A DNA stretch of 64,000 nucleotides from Siphonodentalium dalli (taxonomy: Eukaryota > Mollusca > Scaphopoda > Gadilida > Siphonodentaliidae), in NCBI GenBank assembly GCA_032622095.1, contig CP136066.1:167966664-168030663 (forward strand), given 5' to 3'. Made by a program: the position numbers and the translations under genes. Positions 26,249-38,000 of this stretch are shown here, one piece after another. A model generated the notes under the pieces. The model was not told the origin of the DNA and searched no databases. It worked only from the letters and a program-made list of their open reading frames with translations. Position 1 is the first letter of the stretch; every line of letters begins with the position of its first letter.

Positions 26249-26650
26249 TTAACCCTTTCATGGCTGGAACTTCATGATGCGAGTCGTCCAGATTTACCTT
26301 GATATTGTAAGACAGTGCTTTCTCTTACTAGTATACAGTAATGCCCTAAATATTTGACTCCTTAACCACAGCAGAATTATGGGTAATTTTTCAGGATTTA
26401 GTCGGATATATGGCTTGTTGCCATTCATCAGAAAGCTCTCAGTGAGAGCTTTTCGATGAATGGCGACAAGCCATATTTCCGACTAAATCCTTAAAAATTA
26501 CCCAAAATTCTGCTGTGTTTAAGGAGTCGATTATTTAGGGCATTACTGTATATGCCATGCTCCCTATGGTAGACCCGCATATATAAGAGAATGTACTGGC
26601 CCATGATCTTAAATGCTGCAGCAGCGCAGCTCCCGTCATGAAACAGTTAA
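26249..26650. mobile_element. TTAA-A MITE (piggyBac-like) carrying a nested MITE
   Basis: TTAA at 26249-26252 and 26647-26650, with ends CCCTTTCATGGCTGGAAC and AGCTCCCGTCATGAAACAG. The CAGTAATGCCC MITE at 26336-26548 is inserted inside at a TA. Removing it leaves an element of about 187 bp, like the copies at 27376 and 52967. Confidence 0.85.
26336..26548. mobile_element. CAGTAATGCCC MITE, copy 2 (nested)
   Basis: 213 bp flanked by TA (26334-26335, 26549-26550), inserted within the TTAA-A MITE. The arms match with a few mismatches, including the AGCTCTCAGTGAGAGCT centre. Confidence 0.9.
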
Positions 26651-26839
26651 ATAATTTCTTGGGGCATTAATTTTCCGAAACATAAAAGTTTGATTATTGA
26701 TAACAATGCACAAATAATTTTCCATTCATCTTTGAAACAGTGTTTTGAGGCGGGTGGCTGCCGTTTTGGAGGAGTCCTCACATTGAAGCTTGATGTTTAT
26801 AAAATGTTGAATTCGCTGCCACCATCACATCCTTATCCC

Positions 26840-26960
26840 TGTCCTACCTTATGTAAGGAGCTGTCCTACCTTATGTAAGGAGCTGTCCTACCTTATGTAA
26901 GGAGCTGCCATACCTTATGTAAGGAGCTGTCCTACCTTATGTAAGGAGCTGTCCTACCTG
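26840..26960. repeat. 22-bp minisatellite, about 5.5 copies
   Basis: The unit TGTCCTACCTTATGTAAGGAGC is almost invariant (one unit reads TGCCATACC), indicating recent expansion. Each unit contains the near-palindrome CCTTATGTAAGG. Confidence 0.92.
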
Positions 26961-26972
26961 CTAATTTTCCAT

Positions 26973-27302
26973 GATGCTGTTTTAAGAAAAAGTACCATTA
27001 TTTTATTGAAAGTTGTCCTTTTTGCGGTGTTTTGTTAATCTGAATGAATCGAGGAAATGCCATTATGTGTTATAAACATTCAAAAACATGTCATAAAATA
27101 TGTTAATAATGGGCGTGCTGGTTGTTGCAAACCGACCACAATCAAGATGGCTATTCCTGTCCTTTTGCAAGCACCATGACAGCCGTTTTAAAGTATATCA
27201 GTTCTTGAATGTTTTGGCTTTTCTTTGGTTTGCAACTTTGTCTAGATTAGAGCGAAAATGTTAAATTCAGAAAAAATAATGGTACTTTTTCTTAACAGCA
27301 TC
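26973..27302. mobile_element. Fold-back element, 330 bp
   Basis: Terminal inverted repeats of about 37 bp: GATGCTGTTTTAAGAAAAAG at the left and CTTTTTCTTAACAGCATC at the right. The non-coding middle includes a CAAGATGG word. Confidence 0.8.
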
Positions 27303-27375
27303 AGTTTGCCCAACCCAGATCATAGCAATTCAGTAAAACCCAGCAGCATGATTGATAGCAAATTAGCAGAACACA

Positions 27376-27585
27376 TTAACCCTTCCATGACTGGAGCTTC
27401 CTGAAATTTTGTGAAAACCCTGTGCCAATGCAAACTTTTATAACAATATTTACCTTGACATTGTAAGCCAGTGCATTATCTAATATATGTGAGGCTCCCT
27501 ATGGGAGACTTGCATATATAAGAGGATGCACAAACACAGGATCTTCAATGCTGCACCAGCACAGCTCCTGTCATGAAAGGGTTAA
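27376..27585. mobile_element. TTAA-A MITE, clean copy
   Basis: TTAA on both sides; ends CCCTTCCATGACTGGAGCT / AGCTCCTGTCATGAAAGGG. The interior holds the TATATAAGAGGATGCA hairpin words shared with the fold-back at 12858. Confidence 0.9.
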
Positions 27586-28638
27586 TTTCTCACATGGATC
27601 AGTGAATGGATGACTTTTTTTCAAGTTTGATGAAGAATGCAATTAATTTTTTAAGGCTGTAATGAGGTGCAGTCTCTATTGCTGTAATTAATCCAGTTGA
27701 TTGGTTTGTTGACTGTCCAGCTGCATTGTCTCGGCCATATAAAATTATGTTAAACCCAAAGTAAACAAACAAATATATCATAGGTGTTCTTATTTGCACC
27801 AAGCAAGTTTCCTTGGACCATTACTGATGTTTTTTTTAGCTATTTCATTTTTTCTTTTCGAGCAAATGGCTTCAGTGCGCCCAGCAGCATGAACAATGTG
27901 CACAGATGTCAACAAAGAGAGGTTATTTTAAGTACGCCGCATATTGAAAGTTAGATTGTAATAAATCATTATGACCGTAAGATGTCACTCTTTCCGATGT
28001 ATATAGCATCATGTATTTATTTCTGCGGTAAAATTTATTAAAACTCACAAAAATCATACCCATGGATCTGGGCGTAAAGTCTGCTATAGAAAGACATACA
28101 CACATGGCTTCGACGTAAAACTAGGGCTGAAACGGCTATGGGATTTTCATGACCGGTCAACCATTTGAATTAACTGAGGTTAACCGCAGTCATGCAGGCC
28201 TATGTCTATATCATAAAATGATGTCTATTAAATGCAACAAATGATTCAACTTATGTCAAACAAAGGCCGACATCCTCAGTTATAAATGGAAATCAAATGC
28301 CAAAATTGTGGCTAATTTGTGAATGTTGACCGGTTAGCCATTTCAGCCGTACATAAAAGATAATTATCCCAACCAATTTCACCAGCTGGTTTACGTTAAA
28401 GGAAACTTGGACGAACTAGTATCCATCGAAAGATTGCAAATTCCCAATATAAATGAAATAGGAGCATAGAAAATATGCTAACCTTCGATAAAAAAAATTG
28501 GTCTTTCGAATATATCCAAAAATATCTGACACATACACATATCACATGATTGTATATAGTGTGCACAGAATCTCATAATCTGACTAGGGTCCACTAAGAT
28601 GAAATCAGATAGAATTCAGGCCAGCAATTTAGCAACAT
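27586..28638. other. No gene seen
   Basis: Downstream flank of DCTN6. AATAAA occurs on the minus strand at about 28038 and 28019, possible distal polyadenylation signals. The 25-bp word shared with about 5910-5934 lies at 28067-28091. Confidence 0.45.
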
Positions 28639-28910
28639 TTAACCCTTTCTATACTAAATACTCACTGACGAGTAGTTATCCCTTAGGAAATGTTCAGATC
28701 ATAAGTTCAACAATCGACCATAGGCCATTTGTCGAACTTATTATCTGAACATATCCACTAATAAATAAGACTTCTTCTGCACTTGATTTATCTTTTCGTC
28801 TGTCTGTCATCTGCTCATTGTTTCGAACATCCCTCCAGATGAATAATAGTCCATTCCAATATATACTTTTACAATTGACGGGAGAATCCATTCGGTATAG
28901 AAAGGGTTAC
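28639..28910. mobile_element. TTAA-B MITE in or next to the DCTN6 3' UTR
   Basis: The left end is TTAA plus CCCTTTCTATACTAAATAC. The right end is ATTCGGTATAGAAAGGG plus TTAC, an imperfect target copy. 272 bp. It begins 47 bp past the DCTN6 stop codon, so it lies inside the 3' UTR unless the transcript ends at once. Confidence 0.85.
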
Positions 28911-28957
28911 ATGGCAGCAGCAATGAATAAAGAGTATAACATTACACAAAGTTAGCA

Positions 28958-29053
28958 CTACGTTCTCTGTGGTGTAGCTGCTTTGGCAGTCTTCTTCAGA
29001 TAATGGTAATTAGGGAGTATTTTGCAAAGGAAGTCTATCTGGAGATTCTGTGC
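28958..29053 (-). CDS. DCTN6: DCTN6 exon 7 (C-terminus and stop)
   Basis: 96 coding nt with acceptor CTTTTCAG, in phase 0 with exon 6. It encodes [20 protein letters not shown] and a short basic tail ending at TAG (28960-28958), matching human LQLDFLMKILPNYHHLKK. I see no AATAAA on this strand within about 900 nt of the stop. The nearest are at about 28038 and 28019, beyond a MITE. Confidence 0.95.
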   Translation of the reverse strand, partial: AQNLQIDFLCKILPNYHYLKKTAKAATPQRT

Positions 29054-32000
29054 CTGAAAAGATAAATTAGAAACGTTTAATGATACTAAATATAAATTTG
29101 AATGGCATTCTTTCTCAATTGTTCAAAATTTGTACATATCATGATACATGTATAACATCCAAGAAAATCGAACTTTCTGAAAATTTACCTTACAATACAC
29201 AGATATATGTGAATGTGACATCTGATTCTTCTGTCTACATGTTACCATGAATAAATAATGATGATATGAGTGAATTCATCAGGCCTGGGATACATGTAGC
29301 ACAGTAGAGGCTCATACCAGTGCCTTATTTCCATTGTGCTCCCTTGTGTCAGATAACTCAAATTTGAATCTTTATTTGATCAGGAAATTTTGCCATTTAC
29401 CCATGACTTCATCGCCAAAGTATGGTTCTTTAACATGCGGACATGTTGGACACAGGACAGCTATTAGTGTCGGCTTCTGATCCAATGGTGTGCCTCACAC
29501 AGTGTCAACCCTGGACATGAAACCGTGAGAGGAACGGAGGTACAAATTGTTTCCAGTATGTTTTTTTCAATGTGTCTGAGATTCAGAGCATTGATCATGG
29601 CAACGACAGTTGATTCGTGATGGTCAAGGTAGAATGCGCAGATGGGGACACAGAGTCCGACTGATATCATGTCAGATTCAACCCCCCCCGACCGTGTCGA
29701 AGATGTAGCTCAGACGTTGGGCCCACTAACCAACTGCGCTATCTGCTTAAATGGCAAAGGTGTTGAATGTTCAAAGGTGGTTTTTAGTTGAGGTGTATAA
29801 TTTTATAAGGGCTATAATGTGGATATTGTTCTCCATTGCTGCCTCATGGGGATATGAAACATGACCTATGATAACACAGATCAAATGTTGGCACAGGATT
29901 TCCATCTGCTCCTCAACCGCCATTTCCCCCCAAAAAGCACCAACTTAGAGGCAGTTACATGTAAGTATCTGAATTAAATAATGAAAAAACTTCACCAGTA
30001 AATTGGATCCCCCATTGTTTCATCATGGCAATTACGCGTCGCTGATTTATACGACGGGTATGACACGAGTAACGGAACACAATATGGCGTAATATTTCAC
30101 CCCATTTTGAGCCCCAGGGCGATCGCACATGCGCAGAAGAGTTATGACTGTTTTATACGACGTGTAATACACGTGTAACGTTAACTCGTCGTCAACACGA
30201 GTTTTTAACGTTTGATTTATATGACGTGTTAACTTTACACGTGTAATCTAGACTGGCGTCAAGGGACGTAAGGGAGTTAACCCATCGTAAACAAATAAAG
30301 TCATGTCGTCCGCTATAAATCTATGACATCTTGTCCTTCTAAAACTGTTACGGATGCGCACTGAGCGTACAAAAGGCAATGGAATTCTTCTCATGCTTTT
30401 GCGTCAAAGGGAGTTAATGTTGAGAACATTAATGTTGTCAGTTGAGTATCTCAACTGAATATGCAATTGTGTGCCCCTAGGGAGCAAAATCGGTCATGAC
30501 GACGCCTTCTTCGAAACGAGGGTTGGATCGAAACAGTCAATGCCTATGGCGACAGACACTTAAAAAAACATTCCGAATTAGTCGGGGGACTTTTAACCAT
30601 ATCCTTGACAATATTCGTCACCATCTCGTAGATCACACGTGTAAAGTTAACACGTCATATAAATCAAACGTTAAAAACTCGTGTTGACGACGAGTTAACG
30701 TTACACGTGTATCACACGTCGTATAAAACAGGCCTCAGCCACGATGTGCTATTTTACTCATTGGGAAAAATCCCGGATTTATTTTCAATTGAAATTTAAG
30801 TTGAAAATTAAAACATGCATTCCGATTGGTTGAGAGCTGCCAAAGTTTTCAATTCCCCAGCAACGTCCGCTGAAGGGTGCTCAAGTTTTAAATAGATTGA
30901 CACGCAATCGCAATGCGTGTCAGATACATGAGATCACAACCAGGAGTAACATAATCTAGTGCAACCGGAAAGTTGTTTACTATAGATACCAGGAGGATGC
31001 TGTTGCGAGTAACCCCATGAAATGTACCGAGAGAATTGATCACTGGAACAAGAGCACGCCGTCGGGGCGTGGCATAATACGCCCGTTTCTGGAGTAGAGT
31101 GGGGCAAGGTTTAATTCATTTGTTTGAAACCTTTGACTTAAAGGGGTACTGTATGCCATTTTCATTAAATTTACGGTGACAACAACGATCTAATATCGAT
31201 AATATATAGAAACATAAGTAATTTGAGTCGCAGATGTATTCTGTAAACGCTCAGGTTAATAGGCTATCTTAAAATTTTATAATTTAAAAGTTAATAATTT
31301 GATATAAATTGAATTTATGACTGGAGCCATAAAATGGCGTCAATTAAATTACGAATTACCGTAATCAAAAACAGTAATTGAGGGATACTGGATTGTTAAA
31401 CCGATCGCACACACGATCGCTTAAAATATTATGATGATACGGGGAGAACACTCAAGCCACTCACTGACTAGCGACGATACAATAACTTAAATGATTATAT
31501 GGGACTAGTATGCATATAATATAATTTTTATTTGATTCATTTGGTTGAAAACTTTACAAAAATTACTCGACAACGACAATTTGTATTTTTGCATTCCGGT
31601 AAATTTGTCATCCATAACATGACTTCGTACTCACCAGACTTTCAAATAATGGAAAAATTGTTACCTTATTCTCCGACTCGGAGACTATAGAAACCAACAA
31701 CAACATTTGGCGTACAGTACCCCTTTAAGATGAAATAAAACAAAAATAAAAAACACAATAATCTGGAAGTCGAAAAAGGGGTATAACTCAGTCAAACCCA
31801 TTCGAACTTGATCTGTATTTTGGGGTGGTAAACTAATATACCAAATTTGGTTCAGTTCACTTGATTCAATCTAAAGTTATCATCCAGAAACCGCAAATCA
31901 GGTAAAATCTAAGTAGAAAAAGGGACATAACTCAGTCAAAACAAGAGGTGTGCACTCGAGTGCTAGCATACCCCCACCGTGGCAAATTAAACCCGCATTA

Positions 32001-35000
32001 TCCGTAAACCCAACAAAAAAGATTTTTAACTTTAAAGAAAAATTTGGATTAATAATTTTGATATTGGTTCATATTTGTTCGAATGATTGCAGAAACCCAA
32101 AAAAGGGTAGAAAATGAAACGCAACCTTAACATCTAAGATGGCTTTTGTCGAGTGTGATAGCATCCAAAAAAAAGGAAGTTTCAAATATCTACGATCAAA
32201 ACTGTAGGAGGAGTTGATTACACCATGAAGGTAACCTAGCTCACACAGAAAAACAGAAAATTATAATAAAAAAAAAATTCAAAGTCGAAAGGCCCATAAC
32301 TTTGGGAAAAATCATTGGATCAAACTCAAATTCGAACTTGACCTGTATTTTGATATGAATGACCCACAAAAAAAAACAGAATTTCCAATTAAACAATCCA
32401 AACTTGAGTTATCATCCGGAAACCAAAGAAAAAACAAGGAAAATTGAATTTTCTAAGTTGAAAAGCCCATAACTCTGAGAAAAATCATCGGATCAAACTC
32501 AAATTCGAACTTGACCTGTATTTTGATATCATTGACTCACACAAAAACGAAATTTTTAATTGAACAGTCCAAACTTTAGTTATCATCCGGAAAAAAAATT
32601 GAATTTTCTAAGTCGAAAAAAGTCCATTACTCTAGAAAAAATCATCGGATCAAACTCAAATTCGAACTCAACCTGTATCTTGATATGACTGATCTACATA
32701 AAAACGGTATTTGCAATTAAAGTATCCAAACTTGAGATATCATCCGGAAACCGAAAAAGTGAGAAATTTTCTAAGTCGAAAATGAAGCGTAACTTTATAA
32801 ACAAAAGTCGGACCGAACCGCAATTAGCATCATGCAGAGAGGCAGTCCTAAGGAGATTGCATACAAAAAATTATTGAAATCGGTTCATAGTTCGAGTTAT
32901 GAGGTCGGAAGGACGGATGGATGGACAGGTGGACGGACGGACACACGGAGGGAGAAAGCGTGACGGACAGACACAGTCAATCCAGTATACCCCCCATTTT
33001 CTTCGAAAGTGGGGGTATAATAATGCGGAAGAAACCCATATTCGAACTTGATCTGTATTTTGGGGTGGTAAACTAATATACCAAATTTGGTTCAGTTCAC
33101 TTGATTCAATCTAAAGTTATCATCCGGAAACCGCAAATCAGGTAAAATCTAAGTCGAAAAAAGGTCATAACTCAGTCAAAATCATCCGGAAACCAAAAGC
33201 TGACGGACCGTCCGTCCGTCAGCTTTTTGACCTGTATTTTGATATCATTGACTCACACAAAAACGAAATTTTTAATTTTAATTTTTAATTTTAATTTTTA
33301 ATTTTAATTTTTAATTAATGACCCATTTACATAATATGACCGTTTTTTTTCAAATGGGCGTATAAAAAGGATATCTCATTTCATAGCATCTAATGCCAAT
33401 AAAAAAATTCTTTTCATGCAGTTTCTTTCGATATTTTTGGTGGATTGAGTTCATAACGGAGACAAATGTACCCTGTTTCATTGCATACTTGGAGATTTCA
33501 CCATATAAACAGTTGAAACCAGCATACTCATTCTCAAATTGTTTTCATGCTCGAATTCCCAAATAACCAACTCAACTGCTTATGTTTATCTCCTAATAAT
33601 TACACACACTTCATTCTCTATAGTAAACTCCCGTTGAGTTTATCAGAGCTAATGTAATTATATCGGATAATTAGATTAGGTCGAGATTTTATCAGTGCAG
33701 CAAAAACGACCCAAAAGTATTAGCGCCCAATGATATTTGTAGTCCGTTGCATGGTAACCAGCGACGCTACTTTCTTTGCCAACGCTTCGCAGTACACAAT
33801 TGTTTTCATGAACGGCGTGAAAGCCGATTAAAGAACAGTAAATCAACATCCAACTTAATACAATGCCCCAATGAATTAAACATTTCCAAGCTGTTTACAA
33901 AGAATTAAATGTTGTCGTATTTGCAACGTTTTATAACGAAATGCATGACTAAACTTACACAACTTTTTTGTTTTCGTTTCATTTAATGATTTATTTACAT
34001 TTTTCCCACCACTAGGCATTTCGGAAAACCACAGCTAGGAGCTTGGAACTTGATCAATAATTGCCTTAATTACCATTTTTTTGGCCATAACTCTGTGCCA
34101 AATTTTTGTTATTAGCCTAATATAAGGCAGTTATTGATCAAGTTCCAAGCTCCTGTGGTAAGACCATCACTAAGTGGTACCGTATATTACATTATATGAT
34201 GATAATATATTCTGTCATTTCTGGGCACTACAATTTATATTATAGGAGGAAATTTAGTTACTGTTTACAAACGTCCCCAAACATTGTACACAGTCCCCGT
34301 GAGAAAACTTCAACATATTTTTCCCTTCGTCTCATTGTAATGATATGTTACAAACCATTACGTCATTTCTGAGACCGCCCCTACAAACTAAAACATATAA
34401 AGTCCCCGTAAAAAAAGGCAACATGTTTCTTCACCTTTCATTGTAGCGATATGTTGCAAAGTGTTACGAAGCGTTACCGGTACGTGTTACAAATGATATT
34501 AAGTCCCCATAAGAAAACCGCAGCATAATTTTTAAACTCATCTCAATGCAGCGTTACGAATCATTACATGATTTCTGAGATCCACAGAGACTGCTCATAG
34601 ACAGGTGTTACGAATGATATAAAGTCCTTGTGAGAACTGCAGTATATTTTTTCAACTCGTCTCAGTGTAGCAATAAATTATCTTACAAAATGTTATGAAG
34701 CATTACGTTACATATGTAACAGAATGAGAGAGAGAAATGAGGGAGTCACACCAAAAGTTGGCAGCACCCGGAATCCCAAGCCGGTCACCCATCCAAGGAC
34801 TAACCGAGCAGCTCGACGTTGCTTAACTTTGGTTATCACACAAAGCGTCTAACGACCGTGACCAAGAGATCTAGACCTCTCGATCAGAGAAGTCATCGGC
34901 CTTCTATATTTACAACGCGACCGCTACACATGATTTCTGAGATCCACAGAGACCGCTCGTTGATTGGTGTTACAAATGATATAACGTCCCTGTGAGAAAC

Positions 35001-38000
35001 CACAGGATATTTCTTCTACTCGTCTCAGTGTAGCGATATGTTAAATAGTGTTACAAAGGTTTACGTGTCTGCATTATCTGTACACAAGTGTTTTAATAAT
35101 CACTTTAAATTTTACCAAATATATTAGTTTTTGAAGACTATACTGTTATTCCTTTAAACAAGACAGGATATTTAATCTCATCCGGGTTTTTGAAAAATAA
35201 ATCATCTTAAAATTTGTTAAATGCCATGATGATTTAATTCTTCTGAAAACTTGTTTCTCGATAAAATCACAATGACACAAAATGACAAAATGACTGTGCG
35301 AAAAATCGAAATCGAAAAGTATTTGGCTCAATGCCAATTGATAGGAGAATTCCTGTAAGAAAATGTTCACTAAACTTATTGATTATCGCATGTTCATGAT
35401 TCCCAGTTGACATGGAGACAAGCCTTGAAATAGGGGGTCTGTCATTTGCAGAATGAGGTCCCCAGTGGGTGAATTTAGTGATGCTACCCCGCATAGCGGG
35501 CTAGCATCACCAAATTCACCCTCCGGGAACCTCATTCTGCTGAGGTGTAAGCAGAATGAGGTCCCCAGAGGGTGAATTTGGTGATGCTAGCCCGCTATGC
35601 GGGGTAGCATCACTAAATTCACCCTCTGGGGACCTCATTCTGCAAATGACAGACACCCTATTTCAAGGCTTGCATGGAGACTAACTGTATGTTTTCCTCT
35701 TCCAAAATTCTGCTAATACTGTTTAATTTTCATCAAAAGTTTATTAATTTTGGTCTATGTTTTGTTTCGTCCTTGACATACGTTCGGGAAAAACCCGCTC
35801 GATCGACAGATGGAGCAATATTATTCGGATGGGAATGGGGCGAGTTGTTTTCAGCTCAAGTTGTCACAGATCCTATTCGGACAGTGAGTCTCTTTCGGTC
35901 CGTTATTTGAGAACATATAGTTCCTTGTTTCAACCGTATTTTAAGGGTGAATCTGTTTTTAAAATCAATATTTGGGTCAATATTGAAAAAAGGTGCAAAA
36001 TGGTGTTACTTGGGTTGACATGAACACATGTCAGTTAGCACACTAATAACCTGGAATAATTGTATTTATTTGTGATGGTGGTATCATCAGGGGTTACTTA
36101 AAATTGAACTTATTGAGATTCCAAATTATATTCCAAGTGTCAGGTTGGAAATTTCAAACAATGGAAAGATTGATGACAGTCTATATATGGCATTTATGCT
36201 AGGATTTTGCTATTTCCATGATCATGTTCAGATTTCAATATTTTCTCCCACCGGCCAACCCATGGCCCGGAGTGTCTCCTGCTCCCAACCATGCGGCCAT
36301 GGTGAATAACCTCTAATTAAGTTAAGAATAACCAATTGGGGTGTACGTGAATTCACCTGCCGTTAGACCACTTTATGTTAGGATTTTGCAATTTCCTAGA
36401 TCAGATCTCAAAATTGTCTCATACTAGCCCAGTGGATTATGTTCCTCCCCTGACTAATGTCCACAACACTACTGATCCATTTAGAATATGCTACTGTCCA
36501 GGCTTGTGAGGGAACAGTTAACAGTTGGGGGAAATCAAAGAACCCAAGTGGGGGAGGAGGTGCAAATGCAAACGAAACTACACAAAATTGTGAGTTTGGT
36601 TTAGTTCAATGGGGTGGGGGAAATTCCAAGGTGAACACCCCTCCCTAACAGAGATTAAGCCACGTCCCGGCAGACATTAACACATTAATTGTCTTGTCAC
36701 TTTATAATTTTAACTTTAACACTTCTTCAATTTTTAACAAAACTGATTTGTTTTGTATATTGAGGTCCAAAACCCTGAAAATATCTTCGAGACTATTTCA
36801 TTGGCAACTTAAGAACAAATTATGATGATTTCTATTTATAATGTCATTGGTGTTACTTTTTGTGGTAACACCAATGACGGTAACACCAATGACATTTTTT
36901 AGGTAAAATGAATTTTTCAGATAGAAGTCGAGGAATTTTGTTTGCCATTTCTCAATTTCTTTTCTAAGAATCATTTAATGTATAAAATGCATATAAATCT
37001 GTTTTGTTCTATAACAGAATTTTTACCATATTGCGGTAACACCAATGACAAGCAATTAACATACTCAAGGACATTTTGAAAATCTGTCATAAATTTAAAA
37101 AAACATAAACAGTTGATGCCACCACTTTAACTTTCCAAGCAATTACCTTGAAATATTCTACCAACCAGTGGTGTTATCTTATCCTAGACTGATTCTTATC
37201 ATCTTATTAAGGAGGATTATCAATATGGTAACACCAATGACACAGAAATCAGTAACGGTGCAAAACAAGTAAAAATCTGAAATATGATTTTTCCGCCAAG
37301 GAGAAGCCCTCAACTGAACTATATGGATTACGTCTCCGGCCTTGTGTCAATCAGGAGGGTTAAAATTTTATTGCTGTGCCGATCCCACTCACACCCGTGT
37401 CCGGATTAGTCTCGCATGAATACACCCGCATTCTATCTATTGTCTAGTCAGTTTTTTATTTCCGACTTAATCATGAGATTTGCGAGTCGCGGGGTTGGGA
37501 ATGGCACCACCATGGGAGGGATCTATGATAGTTCAGTTTCGGGCTTCCCTTAAGGAAAAAGTAATATTATTTATAAATATTATATTTTTCCGCCAAGGAG
37601 AAGCCCTCAACTGAACTATATGGATTAGAATGCAAGCCCAGGAGGAGGCACGAGCAATAAAGTTAATTAATATCCAAATTCGATGGGAATGTACTCTTCC
37701 GAAACAGGATTCATGTAAATGTGATTTAGTCATGAATCAGATATGATTATGTTACGTGAAAGAGCTCCCAATTCAGATTACGACATTGCTCAAATGTGTA
37801 CCGCCCCCCCCCCCCTTGTTTTTGGAATAAACATCCCAGGTAGTGCCATATAATTCATGCTAGCGAGACAACCGAGCAAGTATAACTTTGCTGCATCCAA
37901 TTCTCTTTGTTATCTTCTTCACTCTCTCGACAGTTCACATTATGAACTGATGTCACATGCAGCCATTGTGTATGCCATAAGATATCAGAATGCTTATGAT

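Larger units (their letters stand above)
31048..33367 (+). mobile_element. ACAAGAG-type element, outer, with two insertions
   Basis: Starts ACAAGAGCACGCCGTCGGGG with ATAATACGCCCG and ends AAATGGGCGTATAAA. It carries AAAGGGACATAACTCAGTC monomers. Two other elements are inserted in it: TTAA-D (31138-31728) and a second ACAAGAG-type element (31941-33020). An imperfect palindrome CTGACGGACxGTCCGTCAG (33197-33226) and an AATTTTTAATTT minisatellite (about 33268-33318) lie near its end. Confidence 0.7.

Noticed and set aside
26840-26972. CRISPR-like array at the 22-bp repeat (26840-26960)
   Set aside because: Units are directly adjacent without spacers, and the genome is eukaryotic.
29650-29742. 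Functional tRNA gene
   Set aside because: Box A and box B are recognisable, but the cloverleaf is disrupted by a G8 run and no paired acceptor stem is evident.
34753-34858. Functional 5S rRNA gene
   Set aside because: The 5' third of 5S is shortened and extra SINE head and tail sequences are attached.
36457-36648. Identical 63-codon frames at 36457-36648 (+) and 44921-45112 (-)
   Set aside because: They are mirror images because they lie in the two arms of LTIR-3, not a conserved duplicated gene.
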